Origin: Apium graveolens
Taxonomy: Eukaryota > Streptophyta > Magnoliopsida > Apiales > Apiaceae
Assembly (NCBI RefSeq): GCF_009905375.1
Contig: NC_133647.1
Location: 129,930,673-129,994,672, forward strand
Length of the DNA: 64,000 nt
Direction of reading: 5' to 3'
Below are positions 37,695 to 49,611 of this stretch, in pieces. The notes beneath the pieces were generated by a model. The model saw only the letters and a program-made list of their open reading frames with translations. It did no database searches and had not been told where the DNA came from. Numbering within the stretch: position 1 is the first letter of the stretch; every line of letters begins with the position of its first letter. The translations under genes were made by a program, and so were the position numbers.

Positions 37695-38571
37695 ACATTA
37701 AAGAGGAATTTGAGCATATTTTCCTGGAATTGCAAGTAATTATAAATTTACTTATAAATTGCACAAATAGATATATATAATTTTTAATATCTCATGTTTT
37801 CTAATAAATGTATAAGTTTTCGAACATAACATACAAAAATTTAATATTTCATTCAAAAACTTAAAGCATAATAAAATAATTTATATATGAGTTACTTAGT
37901 TTTACCTAGAGTTGTAATGTATAGATTAAATATTATTGGAGTGGGGTACACATTTCTAATTAATAAATTAAGAAATAATGTTAAAATTTACAATATGAAA
38001 TACCTGAAATTTATTTTGGTAAAACTAAAGCAAAAACTAGTAACTAGAAAATTGCATAGGAATATGGTCTAAAACAAAATAATTAGTAATGAAGGACAAA
38101 ATATTAAAAATACATTTGTTTTGTAGCTTTTAATAATTAAAGCTTGTCGCAATACATTTTTTTCTAATTTTTTTTTCATTTTTCATTTTTCTTCAAATAT
38201 TACTTTTATAGCCGGTATCCCATGTTCCATATGGAGGAAATCGTTATAGTTGCATATTATTTTTTTTAAACAAATGTTCAATTCAATTATTGTCCGATAA
38301 ATTCATATTTGGAGTCACTGTGTAAGTCAAAAGCACTAATTAACTATACTTAAAATTAAGAACCACCTATCATAATTACCAATGAAAAAGGAACCGGAGG
38401 AGGAGACAAATGAGGAGAAACTTGAGGATAAATTTTCAGGGATAGCAGTTACATCTCTTGCGTGAGAAGATAGCTGTGATTTCGTTTCTTCAAAATCCAA
38501 AGAAGAAATCGAGCAATATCAGCAATCTCAAGAAAGAGTTTGAAGCAATTGCGCCATCCTTGGCACTTTGA

Positions 38572-39029
38572 TGCTACATGTTATAATTCATATTTTAATT
38601 TCTGTAAAAAATAATAAGTTTTGTTTACTCATTTTGCCTCAATTTTAGTAGTGTTAATATTTCATTGGCAATGTTTAAAACCTGACTAAAAGAACAACAT
38701 ATTATTTAAATTAACCTTAAGTTTGAATTGGAGCTAGGACTTTGACTAATTAAAGAATCAATTAGATGTTTTAAATTGCTTTAATATGATGACCACTTGT
38801 CACATAAAAAACTAACAGAAATTCAAATTGTGCTTCCTTGAGTTTTGATTTTGAAAGTTGAGTTGTTATAAATGTAAGATTTATTACCTTAAATTGTTAT
38901 AATTTAAAGTTATATTAATATATATTTAGACCATTCCACAAGGTAAGACTACTCACTTCAAAAAATAAATATTACTAGTATATTTAGTTTTATACTAATT
39001 AAATAAATGTATTATTTTCAAATTAATAG
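38572..39029. other. intergenic DNA
   Basis: AT-rich, no gene, repeat boundary or RNA gene seen. Confidence 0.5.
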
Positions 39030-40149
39030 TGAGCTAAAAGGTTGGGTTTGGGGCACGGGGACTGAACTAATCACCCAAATTCAAGTGCAAACCCTTTCTT
39101 TAGTCACATGGTTGGGCACACCTTTGGCACTAGGGCTAGCTCCAGCCTTCTCACGAGATGAGCCGTCGTGACTTGTTCGTCTTATTTATTATCCTTCCCA
39201 ACATTTTCTAAGGAAGCAGATGGCCCTAGTCACACCCATATGATAAAGAATCAAGACAGAGTCTCTAAGAGTACATGCTATTTTATTGAAATCCTGAAGG
39301 GGTGTCGTCCGATGGGTACACGAAAGTGACAAAATTGCTTTCACTACAGAACAATATGCATGTTTATTGGAGCGAATTAGATGATCGGGATGAAGGAAAT
39401 ATTTCCCCTTTTATATTTATAGTAGGCTTGATCAGTCGTCGAGACACGGTCGTAGTAGTCAATCACTCGTCCATCAACTTTCCTAAACCGTGTCACACAG
39501 CCCTATATTTGATGTGTTATGCAATCTGTGCAGAAACAAACCAATATATGTATATGTGAGTGAACAAAATGAACAAACAGAGTAACATGAAAAGAGGAGA
39601 GAGGGATATAATCCGGTGCAGGACTGTCTCCTTAAAGCTTATTAGCCATCACCGTCGTGTGCGAGCGAAAAGCCTCCCAGGATAAAACAGATTGCTGTGA
39701 TGTAGAACAGCACTCTCAATGAGCTTGAAAGATAGCAATAAATTATAACCAGAGGAGAGAGAGGTAGGGTTTTGTTTTTAAAGGCGAATGTGTTTTTGGT
39801 GTATCTAACCCTAACATCCTAGAGGTGTTTATATAGGTATAGATAGACTTGTGCGCTACTCTTTTCCATAATTAAATATCATTAATTATGGAATCGGTGT
39901 AATGCTTGCAAGCTACTCTATTCCATAAATAATCTGAAACTAAATCAGATTAAATATATCAAGACATACACCATATCAATTAATCTGAAACAAAATCAAT
40001 AAATTTATGCCATAATATTTGAGCCAAATTCTAGTGGAAAATAATATTTTCCATTATTAAGAGAATATCATCATATATCACACATCTTTTAGTCATAATG
40101 CTCAAAATATGACTTACCAATATGGGCCTTATACCCATATTTTCCAACA
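39030..40149 (-). mobile_element. Copia-C 3' LTR (minus strand), left boundary uncertain
   Basis: Reading the minus strand, a purine tract CATGTGGGGGAT (from 40158 down) is followed by TGTTGGAAAATATGGG at 40149, the usual LTR start. Within it are a TATA-like CTATATAAACACC (about 39830) and a polyadenylation-like AATAAA (about 39278). The end is placed at 39030 because the minus strand there reads TTTTAGCTCA, but no target duplication can confirm it. The internal region is cut after about 30 bases by Gypsy-B. Confidence 0.6.
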
Positions 40150-40180
40150 ATCCCCCACATGGGTGAGATTGGTGATTTTT

Positions 40181-43100
40181 TTAACGCCCTCCAGACCCGG
40201 GGTATAACTATGGGGGTTACTAGCTACTCACCAAACTTGTACAATCTGATTTACCAAATAATAAAGAAATAATTCTAAACCCCTTTAATACTAACCAGGA
40301 TCTTTTTAGGTTGAAGTATGAAAAGAAGAACCACTAACTACTTTATTACAAACCAAACTCAAAATCATACAAACTTTCTTTATTACAAACCATTGTCTAA
40401 CCAGTTTTAAACTAAGTTCATCTTTTATTCAAACACACATACTAACTATTAACACTCTACATGTTTGGGCAACTCAAAGCTTTCTTCCTGGATTGGGATC
40501 AACACCTTGAGTATGAGAGGATCCCGAGGCTTGACCTGTTTCTTTACCACTCGAGTCCTGATGGGTTTCATATTCCTTCTTAACTGAAAACAATAAGGTG
40601 GATAACAACAAAAAGGGTGAGCCAAAAATTGCTCAATAAGTCCGCAAAATATAAACAGTGTTAATGCAATTTAAATGAATCAGTAAACCGGGTATATCTG
40701 CAAAGATATAACCACATGAAAATAGAAAGAAGGCCATTACTGGCGAGTATAAATGAACTAAACTGGACACAAGTTTGCATCTATATCCTGTTGATCAGTC
40801 AGAATATAATGCAGATCTATATCTCTATATATAGATCCAGTCGGGTACCCAGGCACTACGGCCCATCTCAAGGCACCGGTCATGTTCTGGTCCTTAGGAT
40901 TAAGACACACTAAATCCCCAAAATATCATTATCCAGTCCATCGCACATCAACCGGAATAATTGGTATGCTTTGATATATTCTAATCACCATAATATATCA
41001 ATATAAGTGAGTAACAAATGGAATATGAATCAGGAATCCAAGGAAATGGAGTAATCAAGAATCGAAATGAAATATGAATAAGAGAATAACAAGTGTGTAT
41101 CAGTGTTTATAAAAAAGAATTAAAAGAGTGCAAGCGTGAAATTGGAATAGGGGAAAAATTTGCCTTCTGCGTGACTCACTACAAATATGTCACCTTCGTC
41201 TATCACCGACTTAACCTGCCTTGCTGGCTTAGCTTCTGTTAGAGAAATAGACTGGTTTAGTCATTTCGTACTTCAATTACGTCTTGAATCGACTTCACAA
41301 CTTTCTATTGTCGACCCATGCGCTTATGACTGACTCGTATATTACATATTAGCAAGTAAGACTCGATTAACCACATAATACACATAAGCACATAAGCACA
41401 TAATCATTTTTATAGTTAAAATAATTTTTAGAATATAAAATTGACTCGCTGACCGCTCAACTGATCATTATCTGACTCGTTTCCCATTTTCGGAATTTTT
41501 CAGACTCGTCTCGGCACGCAATTTGACTGTAATCAAGAAAATAACAAAGTCAACAAATTTCTAGAAGAAATTAGGTCTTAATATTATTTTTAATGAAAAA
41601 GAATTCATTTTTATGAGTCATAGGGCTTTCGTTTCGCTCGAATCGGACGAACTGTCTAATTAATATCAATTAAACACGGATAATTCAATTTAATATTCAA
41701 TATAAATAATTATTAATAATTTTCAAACCCGAAAATAATTTTTAAATAATTATTTAAGAAAAATCAGAATTAAAAAATGATTTTTCTATAATTTTTGGAA
41801 TTAAAATGAATTTATTATGATCTATTTAAAATTATTTGATTAATTATCAAAATAATTAATCATTTTTAAATAATAAATAAATAATTAATAAATAATTGAG
41901 AAAATAATTAAATATGATTTTTAGAAAATATTTCAGAATTATTTATAATATTAATCAATTAATTAAATAATTAATTAATTATTTATAAAATAAAAAAAAA
42001 ACTGATTTTATAATTAAAATAAAATAAAATTAAAATTAATTCACAGAAACATCTGTCAGAAATAATCCCTAACAGAAATGGATCAAAACCGGGTTGTGGA
42101 ACTGGAACAAACAGGTCAATTTCGGGTGATGAAGAACATGACCGGAATTCGCCCAGAATCCGGCGACCGGCTATGATTCCGGCGACCGGCCATGATTCCG
42201 GCAGCCCGTTTTTAGGCCAAAAATAAAACCATTTGGTTCATTTTTCACAGGGTTTTCATTCTTGGAAACTACCCCAATCTATTCCCAGCCAAAACAAACC
42301 AAAAACATCCCTTAAACCAGTTCTCCGGCCAAACCAACTTCAAAATCCGACCAAATATCGAAATCATTCGCTTGTACATAAAACTTAACGTTTAATAGTG
42401 CTAATCAAAGCTAAGAACACATACAATCTAACCCCTAACATATCAGGAACCAAATATTCACAGAAATCATCGAGTTGTAATTTGAAAATTCGGTATAAAC
42501 CCTAATAGTCAAACTTTGCTATGTAGGTATCGTTTGATCAATTAAATACTATGAATCAACTGTAAATCACATCAGGAAACTATATCAATCATCAAAACAT
42601 CATAATTACCCTTGAATCAAAAACCCCTAATTCGAACATAAACCCTAGAAATTGAAATTCAAAAACTATGGATTAAAACATGAAATTGATACTAGAACCC
42701 ATAAGTACAGATGAAAACCTTCGATTTGGTTACTGGAATCACTTGATTTGATGTTGTATTCAGTTCAAAACTACGATTGATTCTTCGACCCGCAGCTGTT
42801 CTACCCGACCCGGTTTGCAGAGAAATTTACTAATTTTCTGATTTTTAATGATTAATTATAATTTATTAAATAAAAATTAGGCTATTTATAGTAGAGAAAT
42901 TAATACTCCTAAATAAAATTAAGGCCCTAATTCTGCACTTTTGAAAATTAATAGGCCCCTAATTTTATAATTTTTGAGTATTAAAATTTAATTTATAAAT
43001 ATTTTATATTTACAATATATATGTCAAAATTTCCCAAAAATTGTGAATAATGCAAAAATACAAAGAAATGGTATAATGAAAGTCCTATAATTTTATAAAA

Positions 43101-43420
43101 ATAAAAATGTGATTTTTGTGGGGGTTTTAACACCCAATAGGCCCGGAAAAGTCATTTTCTGCAAAACGAGAAAGTTTATAAAATGTCTAGATGTTCAAAA
43201 TAGTGCGATGGTAAAAGCCGTTTGATGAAAAAATAAGGCCCATTATTTTATTTGAAATATCTGCTTTAAAATCATGGTTCGGGTCGTAAAACGTTTGAAA
43301 TGAAAACTATAAATGAGAAATAAAATACTCGGAAAATACCTTAAAATGCCTGGATGACACAGAATACACATAACATATAGCAATTAGGATTTGACAGTTA
43401 ATTCCACATAAATGACACAT
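40181..43420 (-). repeat. Gypsy-B 3' LTR, larger part
   Basis: Continuous with 50946-51006 once Copia-B and its CACAT duplication are removed. It contains long TTTAATTAAT-type AT-rich blocks (about 41690-42040) like those of Gypsy-A LTRs, and a similar end (TGGAGGGCGT), which suggests the same clade. Confidence 0.8.
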
Positions 43421-44038
43421 TGTAAGTCATATGTCATAGACCTATTTGTATATTCGAGGATTCAACTCAACTCAAATAAGAATGTAATAAGTAAATAGTG
43501 GATCGACCGTCAGAGAGATCTCGCAAAGTAATATCTGTCAAAGGATTCAGAAACAAGGTTCATCTACAGACTTGAGGAGTTAATTCACTGGAAGAAGTTC
43601 AAGAAGTTGATCATGCCTCAGTGATATAAATCAAGATCGTGGATTTAATCAAGTGACAGAGATCTCGTCAGAGTATCATTAATTACAAGGATTTAATCTG
43701 AAGAAAATCAAAGTGTCAAAGTCAAGACATGAAGAAACGTCACGGAAGTTAGTCACTCATGAACCAGACAGTACATCGAGTGTCAACGTTGAAGTGGTGG
43801 AATTGATTCATAATTTTCAGTGATTTTCAGAAGATCTGCAGAATGATGGGTGATGTTGAAGACTAGAATTAATTCTCTATTAATTAATTAAGTCATCTAA
43901 TTTAATTAAGAAAATAAATTATATCTGCGAAGAATAATTTATTTATTAATTAAATTAATTGATTAATTAATTCTGAATTAATTTTAGGAATTTTCAGAAT
44001 TTAAATTGGATTAAAATCTGCATTAAATCAACAAGACA

Positions 44039-44104
44039 ATTGAAAATGAACTAGCATGACAATCAGGATTGTCATACCGATTGTCATGCTAGGCCATTTT
44101 CAAT
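44039..44104. other. hairpin in the Copia-B LTR (second copy 50230-50295)
   Basis: The arms 44039-44064 and 44079-44104 are complementary at 24 of 26 positions, with a 14-nt loop. The arm begins ATTGAAAATGAACTAGC. The same structure is in the 3' LTR. Confidence 0.85.
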
Positions 44105-44133
44105 AGTCTCACCGAAAGTTACACTAGGAGGAG

Positions 44134-44221
44134 GATTGTCATGCTAGTTCATTCTGATTGTCATGCTAGTTCATTCTGATTGTCATGCTAGTTCATTCAG
44201 ATTGTCTTGCTAGTTCAATCC
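44134..44221. repeat. 22-bp tandem repeat in the Copia-B LTR (second copy 50325-50412)
   Basis: Four consecutive units of GATTGTCATGCTAGTTCATT plus two bases, the fourth diverged, followed by degenerate copies to about 44270. The unit shares GATTGTCATGCTAG with the arms of the hairpin just upstream. Confidence 0.9.
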
Positions 44222-44751
44222 ATTGTCCTACCGATTGTCTTGCTGAGCTTAGGATTGTCTTGCCAGTTCAATTCTATTCTGTTGATTAAAAAGAAGCAGA
44301 CAAGCAGCAGATCAATTATCCATCTAGAGAAAAGAAGTCAAGAACATACAGAGAGAAAAAGCAGCCAAATATTTCATCTTATCTGCTAATTCAAAGATCA
44401 AATTTCTAGCTTGTAAAGTTAAATCCAATCAACTAGAAATCATTATCTTGTTCTTGTGTAACAATCTAGCGGATCAAAATCCCTAGAACTTAATCTCAAA
44501 TCGCGTTTAGCATTTGATTCTAATTATTGCAAAAATAGAAAAAGTTCATGTCGAATTTATTCTAAATTTGTGATAATTAATTTGAGATTAATTCCTTGTA
44601 ATCGATACAGTTGTTGTAACACCTTTCAAGTTTAATAATATTTTTATTTAACTTGAATTTTGTTTCACATTTTTTATTCCGCATTTAATTCGATTATTTG
44701 GTACTGTTTGTATTCAACCCCCCTTCTACAAACACATTGGGACCTAACAAT

Positions 44752-44763
44752 TGATATCAGAGC
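44752..44763 (+). other. Copia-B primer binding site
   Basis: TGATATCAGAGC, one mismatch from the standard initiator Met tRNA complement, two bases after the LTR end. Confidence 0.85.
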
Positions 44764-44845
44764 CTTCTGATTAACGAACAAATCAAGATCCTAGACTTTT
44801 GTGATTTTTCAACTCCTTGAATTTTTATTTATTCAAAAATTCAAA

Positions 44846-47077
44846 ATGACTTCACATAAAGTTGGAACCGTTAAAATTTTACAATTTGATAAAGAGAATT
44901 ATATCATGTGGAAGAAGAAGATGCTATTATTTTTACAAGTTGCAAATCCCAAATATTCAAACTTGTTAAAGAAGGGTATAAAAACTCCGATGGTTATTGA
45001 ACCGGAGGTAATAATAGATGGTGTGGTGACTACTAAAGCTAGAACCTATCCAAAAGAGCCCGAAGATTTTACTCCGGCTGAGAAGGAAGAAGCCTCCTTG
45101 GATGCCAGCCTTCAATTAATATTAATTGATTCCCTTGATCCCTTGATGAACAGACATGTGATGAACTGTAAAAATTCTAAACACATGTGGGAAACTATTG
45201 AGGTAATTAATGAAGGCACAGAGGAAGTTAGGGAGAACAAGTTGGAAATCCTAACCTCTGAATATGAACATTTCAAATCAAATCCAGGAGAAGGAATTAC
45301 TGAAGTGTTTGAGAGGTACAATGCGTTGATCAACAACCTGAACATCAATGGAAAGTATTATTCCATCAGGGAGGTCAACAAAAAGTTCCTTTTAACACTG
45401 CCAGCTCATCTTGAACATAGAATCACTTCCATTAGAGAAGCTAGAGATCTGAGTGAGATTTCTTTGGACAGGCTCTATGGAGTGTTAAAAACTTATGAGT
45501 TGGAGCAGATTCAACAGAAGGAAGTCTACGGGAAGGATATAATGGTCAGCACATCTAATGCACTTGTAGCTGAAGGTCAACAACAACAACAATCTCAACA
45601 GTTAGAAAGAATGGTACGGTTTTCCAAGGGTGAGGAAAATGAGTTAGTAGCAGAATATGATCCTCCTACTACAAATCAATCAAGTGATGATTTTTATTCC
45701 TTGGAAGAGCTGGAGCAATTGGAAGATGAATCAATGGCCCAAATTGTCAAGAGATTCTCCCATGTCAGATTCAGGAGGAATCCCAAGCTTAAGTACAAGT
45801 CCAACTACAACAAATTCCAGAAAGGTGGATCTTCATCCTCTAACACCAGCAGTGGTGGGTACAAAACAGGGATGGTTGATCGGAGCACCATTAGATGCTA
45901 TAACTGCAATGAGTTGGGACACTTTGCCACAGAATGTAGGAAGCCAAAGCAAGTAAGAAAGAACTCTGAAAGGGCTTATCTGGCAAATGGAAGAAGCTGG
46001 GATGATACTGATAGTGAAGATGAAGAAGAAGGAAATCTTGCTCTTATGGCTATTGATGGAAAAGCTTCATCGTCAAGAAAAGAGGTAAAACTTTCTGATG
46101 CTGAAATGGTTTATCATCTAAGAGGTAACTTAGATTGTGCACGTCGTGATAATGAACTGTTAAGTTTACAGATCACAGACCTTGAGAAAGAGGTCAATGA
46201 ATTAAGACTTGTGCACATTAATCAAGACAAATTAAAAGAACAGGAATCTTTTCTAGAGAATAGAGTTGACTGTTATAGAAAACTCGAAACTATTCTCAAA
46301 GACAAGATCACCGGTCTTGAGACTAAGGTTAGAGCCTACTTCAATTCTTGTTCGAAGGCTAAAGAGTTCTACAGTAAGCAAGCTGTTAATCAAACATCTG
46401 GAATAGGTTATGATTACAATGCTGCTATTGGAGAATTAGGCATAAACTCCCCTCCTCATGTATGTGCTGAAGGGAGGGAAGTACCACATGTGCTTAAGGG
46501 TGTTGATGAACCCCTCTATAAAGCATCAATTGTTGAACCATTTGATGCGACCTCTTCTGTTATTCAAGAAGAAATACGTGCTGAGGATCATGCTAATGAG
46601 AAGATTGTTTCCAAGTCAAGTGAGTCGAAAGTTCCGGTCAAAGTTGTGAAAGCAACTGAGACTAACTCAGACACACATGAGTTGGATAACAATAATGCCA
46701 TGTCTACCATGCATAAATTGCCTGCTGTTAATCACTCTCATAAAGCATGTGGTGTTGCTAATTGTATGTCTTGTGCTTTTAATATGATGCATGCTTATTT
46801 TAATGGTAAGCATGTGTCTAATGATAAGACTACTCTTCGTCAGCATGTGAATAACAAGAAGCATGATAGGTCTAAGACTGCTAGTCCTTCTAAGGCTAGA
46901 AAGGAGACATTTGTGCCTAAGCTTAAACAGAAATTTGTTAAGGCTGTTTACAAGGTCAAATGTTCAGTCATTGAGAAAGTTAAGACAATTAAAATTAAAA
47001 ATGTTGTTTTGCCTGACAAAGGACAGTTCTACAAGTATGCCGGGCCCAACCAAGTTTGGGTTCCGAAGAAGGTCTAA
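44846..47077 (+). CDS. Copia-B gag protein, 743 codons, open
   Basis: Retrotransposon capsid-type protein of the Copia superfamily, expected to assemble cytoplasmic particles that package element RNA. I chose ATG 44846 (MTSHKVGTVKILQFD), the first ATG of the open frame; the frame itself opens upstream without an ATG. It has a typical Copia gag N-terminal region (YIMWKKKMLLFLQVANPKY), a Q-rich stretch near residues 245-252 and a CCHC zinc knuckle CYNCNELGHFATEC at about residues 350-363. An acidic segment, a coiled-coil-like part (residues 420-490) and a basic C-terminus ending NQVWVPKKV follow. The long extension after the knuckle resembles large SIRE-type gags. No internal stop is present, which fits the near-identical LTRs. 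Confidence 0.9.
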   Translation: MTSHKVGTVKILQFDKENYIMWKKKMLLFLQVANPKYSNLLKKGIKTPMVIEPEVIIDGVVTTKARTYPKEPEDFTPAEKEEASLDASLQLILIDSLDPLMNRHVMNCKNSKHMWETIEVINEGTEEVRENKLEILTSEYEHFKSNPGEGITEVFERYNALINNLNINGKYYSIREVNKKFLLTLPAHLEHRITSIREARDLSEISLDRLYGVLKTYELEQIQQKEVYGKDIMVSTSNALVAEGQQQQQSQQLERMVRFSKGEENELVAEYDPPTTNQSSDDFYSLEELEQLEDESMAQIVKRFSHVRFRRNPKLKYKSNYNKFQKGGSSSSNTSSGGYKTGMVDRSTIRCYNCNELGHFATECRKPKQVRKNSERAYLANGRSWDDTDSEDEEEGNLALMAIDGKASSSRKEVKLSDAEMVYHLRGNLDCARRDNELLSLQITDLEKEVNELRLVHINQDKLKEQESFLENRVDCYRKLETILKDKITGLETKVRAYFNSCSKAKEFYSKQAVNQTSGIGYDYNAAIGELGINSPPHVCAEGREVPHVLKGVDEPLYKASIVEPFDATSSVIQEEIRAEDHANEKIVSKSSESKVPVKVVKATETNSDTHELDNNNAMSTMHKLPAVNHSHKACGVANCMSCAFNMMHAYFNGKHVSNDKTTLRQHVNNKKHDRSKTASPSKARKETFVPKLKQKFVKAVYKVKCSVIEKVKTIKIKNVVLPDKGQFYKYAGPNQVWVPKKV

Positions 47078-49600
47078 TCCATTTGTAGTGCAGGGCATTA
47101 AACAGGTGTAACCGGTAGTGTGGATTCTTGACAGTGGATCATCAAGAGATATGACCAGAGATAGAGCCCTGCTATCAAATGTGGATTGAGAAAGCTGGCC
47201 CCCTGGTTACCTTTGGAGATAACAGCAAAGGTTTATCTGAGGGATATGGCTGTTTGCAAGCTGGGAATGTTATCATTGTAATTTTGTATATTGTGCTAGG
47301 TTATTATCAGGAAGCAGTATCCAACATATAGCACGAGTGACGAGACTTGAGAATATTACGACATATCAGGCACCTGCTGCACATTACACTTGGAATTGTA
47401 CTCTAGTAAGATGTGTACAAGTGTACTCCTGATTGGTGAGTTAAAAGAGGAAGTCAGTGCACCACAGTTCATGGACTTTGCAGCTGCAGATCTATTGGAC
47501 TATGCAATTTCTTCTTCACAATCTCACTTCAGGTTGGTATGAACTAGTATACTGCTCAAGCAATCGTCAAGGACATGGTATGGCACTCTAACTGCAGTTA
47601 CAATTTTATATGAATAAGTAGAGTCGTCATATTTATAACTATCTTATCACTAAGCACAATCATATTGTTTTATATGTGCAGTGGTATATTGGTTATGCAA
47701 CATAACAATTAGTATCTAAAGTACTTGACAAGTATCGGTCAATGATATCGTGTTAACATTATGTTGCAGATATTTGTAAGCTTTTGACATGAATGAGAAT
47801 TACTTAGACTTTACCCTAAGTGATCAATGTTTTATCAAAAACTCATTCATATTGAAAAACAAAATCAAACTTCTTTCTACATTAGTGATTTCTTATGTCA
47901 TGTAAAATCTTTTAAAATCACTATTGTAAATCATTTTCTCTATATTACCATATATTCTGTGTTACAGGTTCAGTCTCCAATGACTTTCTTTCATTAACAG
48001 TCATGAGGTTGAAAACCCATAACGTCTATCCCAGACTGTAAAGACAAACACAAAAACAGAACCAACCAACACTCTCTTACCACTAAATATAGTATGAATG
48101 AGCGTAAGGGAGATAGTGCCTAGTGCACCACATAAGGAAGGTTCTGTAGTCAACCCAGTAGCTCTGTCTCCTACATAGATGAGTAGTATTTAAACCGAGA
48201 CAACTGCTAGCCCCCATACATCTTCTCAAAAAGATGTAATGGCTGAAAAGGCACAAAAACAGTTACTAGATTCATTCTCTCAACAGGGTGAGTCTATTGA
48301 ATTTTGCCTGTCGGCCAAGGTATCTGATGTAGTGTCACCACTTCAAACATAAACAATTCTTGATGCACAAGGAGAGGTCACACACACAAAGGATGAGTTG
48401 ACGGAAACAAGTGTTTCGACCATTTTAAGGTCAGATTCGATTGTTCAAGGTTCGTTAGTGGACCAATTGCCTTTACAGGTGTTAGGAGAGGATACTGATC
48501 CAAAAGCCATATGTCAGTGGTCAGTGTCTACCTCCCCAGGCTTAAATCCCCTGGATGCATCTGCGGATAGTGGATCTGACATAGGTGCAGATCGGCAACT
48601 TGTTAACAATGATTCAGATATTACCTGATGAGTCACAAGGAAATGTCTTCACAGGCATTAGAAGGGAACTTTGATCTTTATGCTAAATTCTTTGGATCAT
48701 TGTTTACCTTCCCAGAATTCAAATCTGGAACCCTAAAAGGGAAACTAGCAACTTGTAGATTATGACTCAGATTCATCTGACGAGTTTAACAAGGATGGGG
48801 ATTTTCGAACTCCCATTGCACCACCTGTGACCTCCTTTAAGGATGGCTAAGGTGATTTTCCTTGCAGGTACAGCTGGATTATGGAGCTATGAGAGAAGAG
48901 TGATACACTTGTGAGAATGAGTGTAAACACGAGTGGAGAGAAGAGTGAAACACATGTGAGGTACACAAAAACACAATCACACACTCACAGTGAGGAAGAA
49001 AGAGAAACTACTTGTTATTTCTTTTCCAACCAAGTGAAATATGAGAACTCCTTCAGACGACGGCATACATTCCTTCTTTAAGGGGGAGATAAAAGCTTAA
49101 GAAATAGTTTGGAGGATTCCTCAACTAAGGGGGAGAAATAGCAGGGAGGAAGAAAAAGATCCTAAAAATGTACACTACACCACACCATTGTTGTTTGTAA
49201 CTACGGATCCTATTGTAGGGAGAGGTGGTAAACACAAGGTGATTTCCTAGTAAGGGAAGAAGCTGTTAGGGGAGTACCATTTGTTTTTATCTGCGGATCC
49301 TATTGTACGGGAGAGGTGGTAAAACGAAGGTGATCTTCTTTAATCAGTTGACTCTCATAGGGGGAGAAGCAAGAGATATGGGCTTCTCAACAGGAAATGT
49401 GGTTGTACAAATGAAGATGAAACTACTTGAAGATATGTTCAGTCTAGAGGAACATCTACTTGGAATCTGGAAAATGTTAAATCTCATCCAGAACTTTTCT
49501 GCTATTTACTTTGCATGTATGTTTATATGTTTATATCTTTTTCTTATTTGTTAGTTGAGTTATCCTCTAGGTATTTGTGTGTTATTGTCTAACAAACAAA
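47078..49600 (+). pseudogene. Copia-B post-gag region, pol mostly missing
   Basis: Just after gag, about 47117-47190 reads VWILDSGSSRDMT, a protease active-site motif, then meets a stop. I find no integrase, reverse transcriptase or RNase H motif in the next 2.4 kb. A 76-codon open stretch at 48398-48628 (STSPGLNPLDASADSGSD) is serine- and acid-rich and could be a leftover of a 3' open frame. The last 500 bases before the LTR are A/G-rich, with repeated AGGGGGAGA-type tracts. Confidence 0.7.
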
Positions 49601-49611
49601 TAGGGGGAGAT

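Larger units (their letters stand above)
29131..38571 (+). pseudogene. unrecognised small gene, its exon interrupted by CACTA-1
   Basis: The ATG at 29131 follows a polypyrimidine-AG acceptor (29097-29098) and an upstream in-frame stop. It opens MTRLDHAKIHSDRLHIC, continues through QAVDFWIKLLEEKYTYLQ, and reaches EEIEKKFRH at 29379, where CACTA-1 begins (29381). Past the transposon and its ACA duplication, the same frame resumes at 37698 with KEEFEHIFLELQ and meets a GT donor at 37736. A candidate last exon in matching phase starts at 38449 (LHLLREKIAVISFLQNPKKK) and ends at TGA 38569-38571. The predicted product is about 137 residues, mostly helical and charged. I do not recognise the family. 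The 8.3-kb insertion brings in stop codons, so the gene is presumably inactive unless the element is spliced out. Confidence 0.6.
43421..44749 (+). repeat. Copia-B 5' LTR
   Basis: Same length as 49612-50940. It includes a 26-nt inverted repeat and a 22-bp tandem repeat, listed separately. Confidence 0.96.

Noticed and set aside
37887..38072. 61-codon open frame after the interrupted exon
   Set aside because: AT-rich with no similarity or splice support; it lies in the presumed intron of the host gene.
39302..39559. 85-codon open frame on the plus strand
   Set aside because: It lies antisense in the presumed R/U5 part of the Copia-C 3' LTR, resembles no family I know, and lacks splice or coding context.
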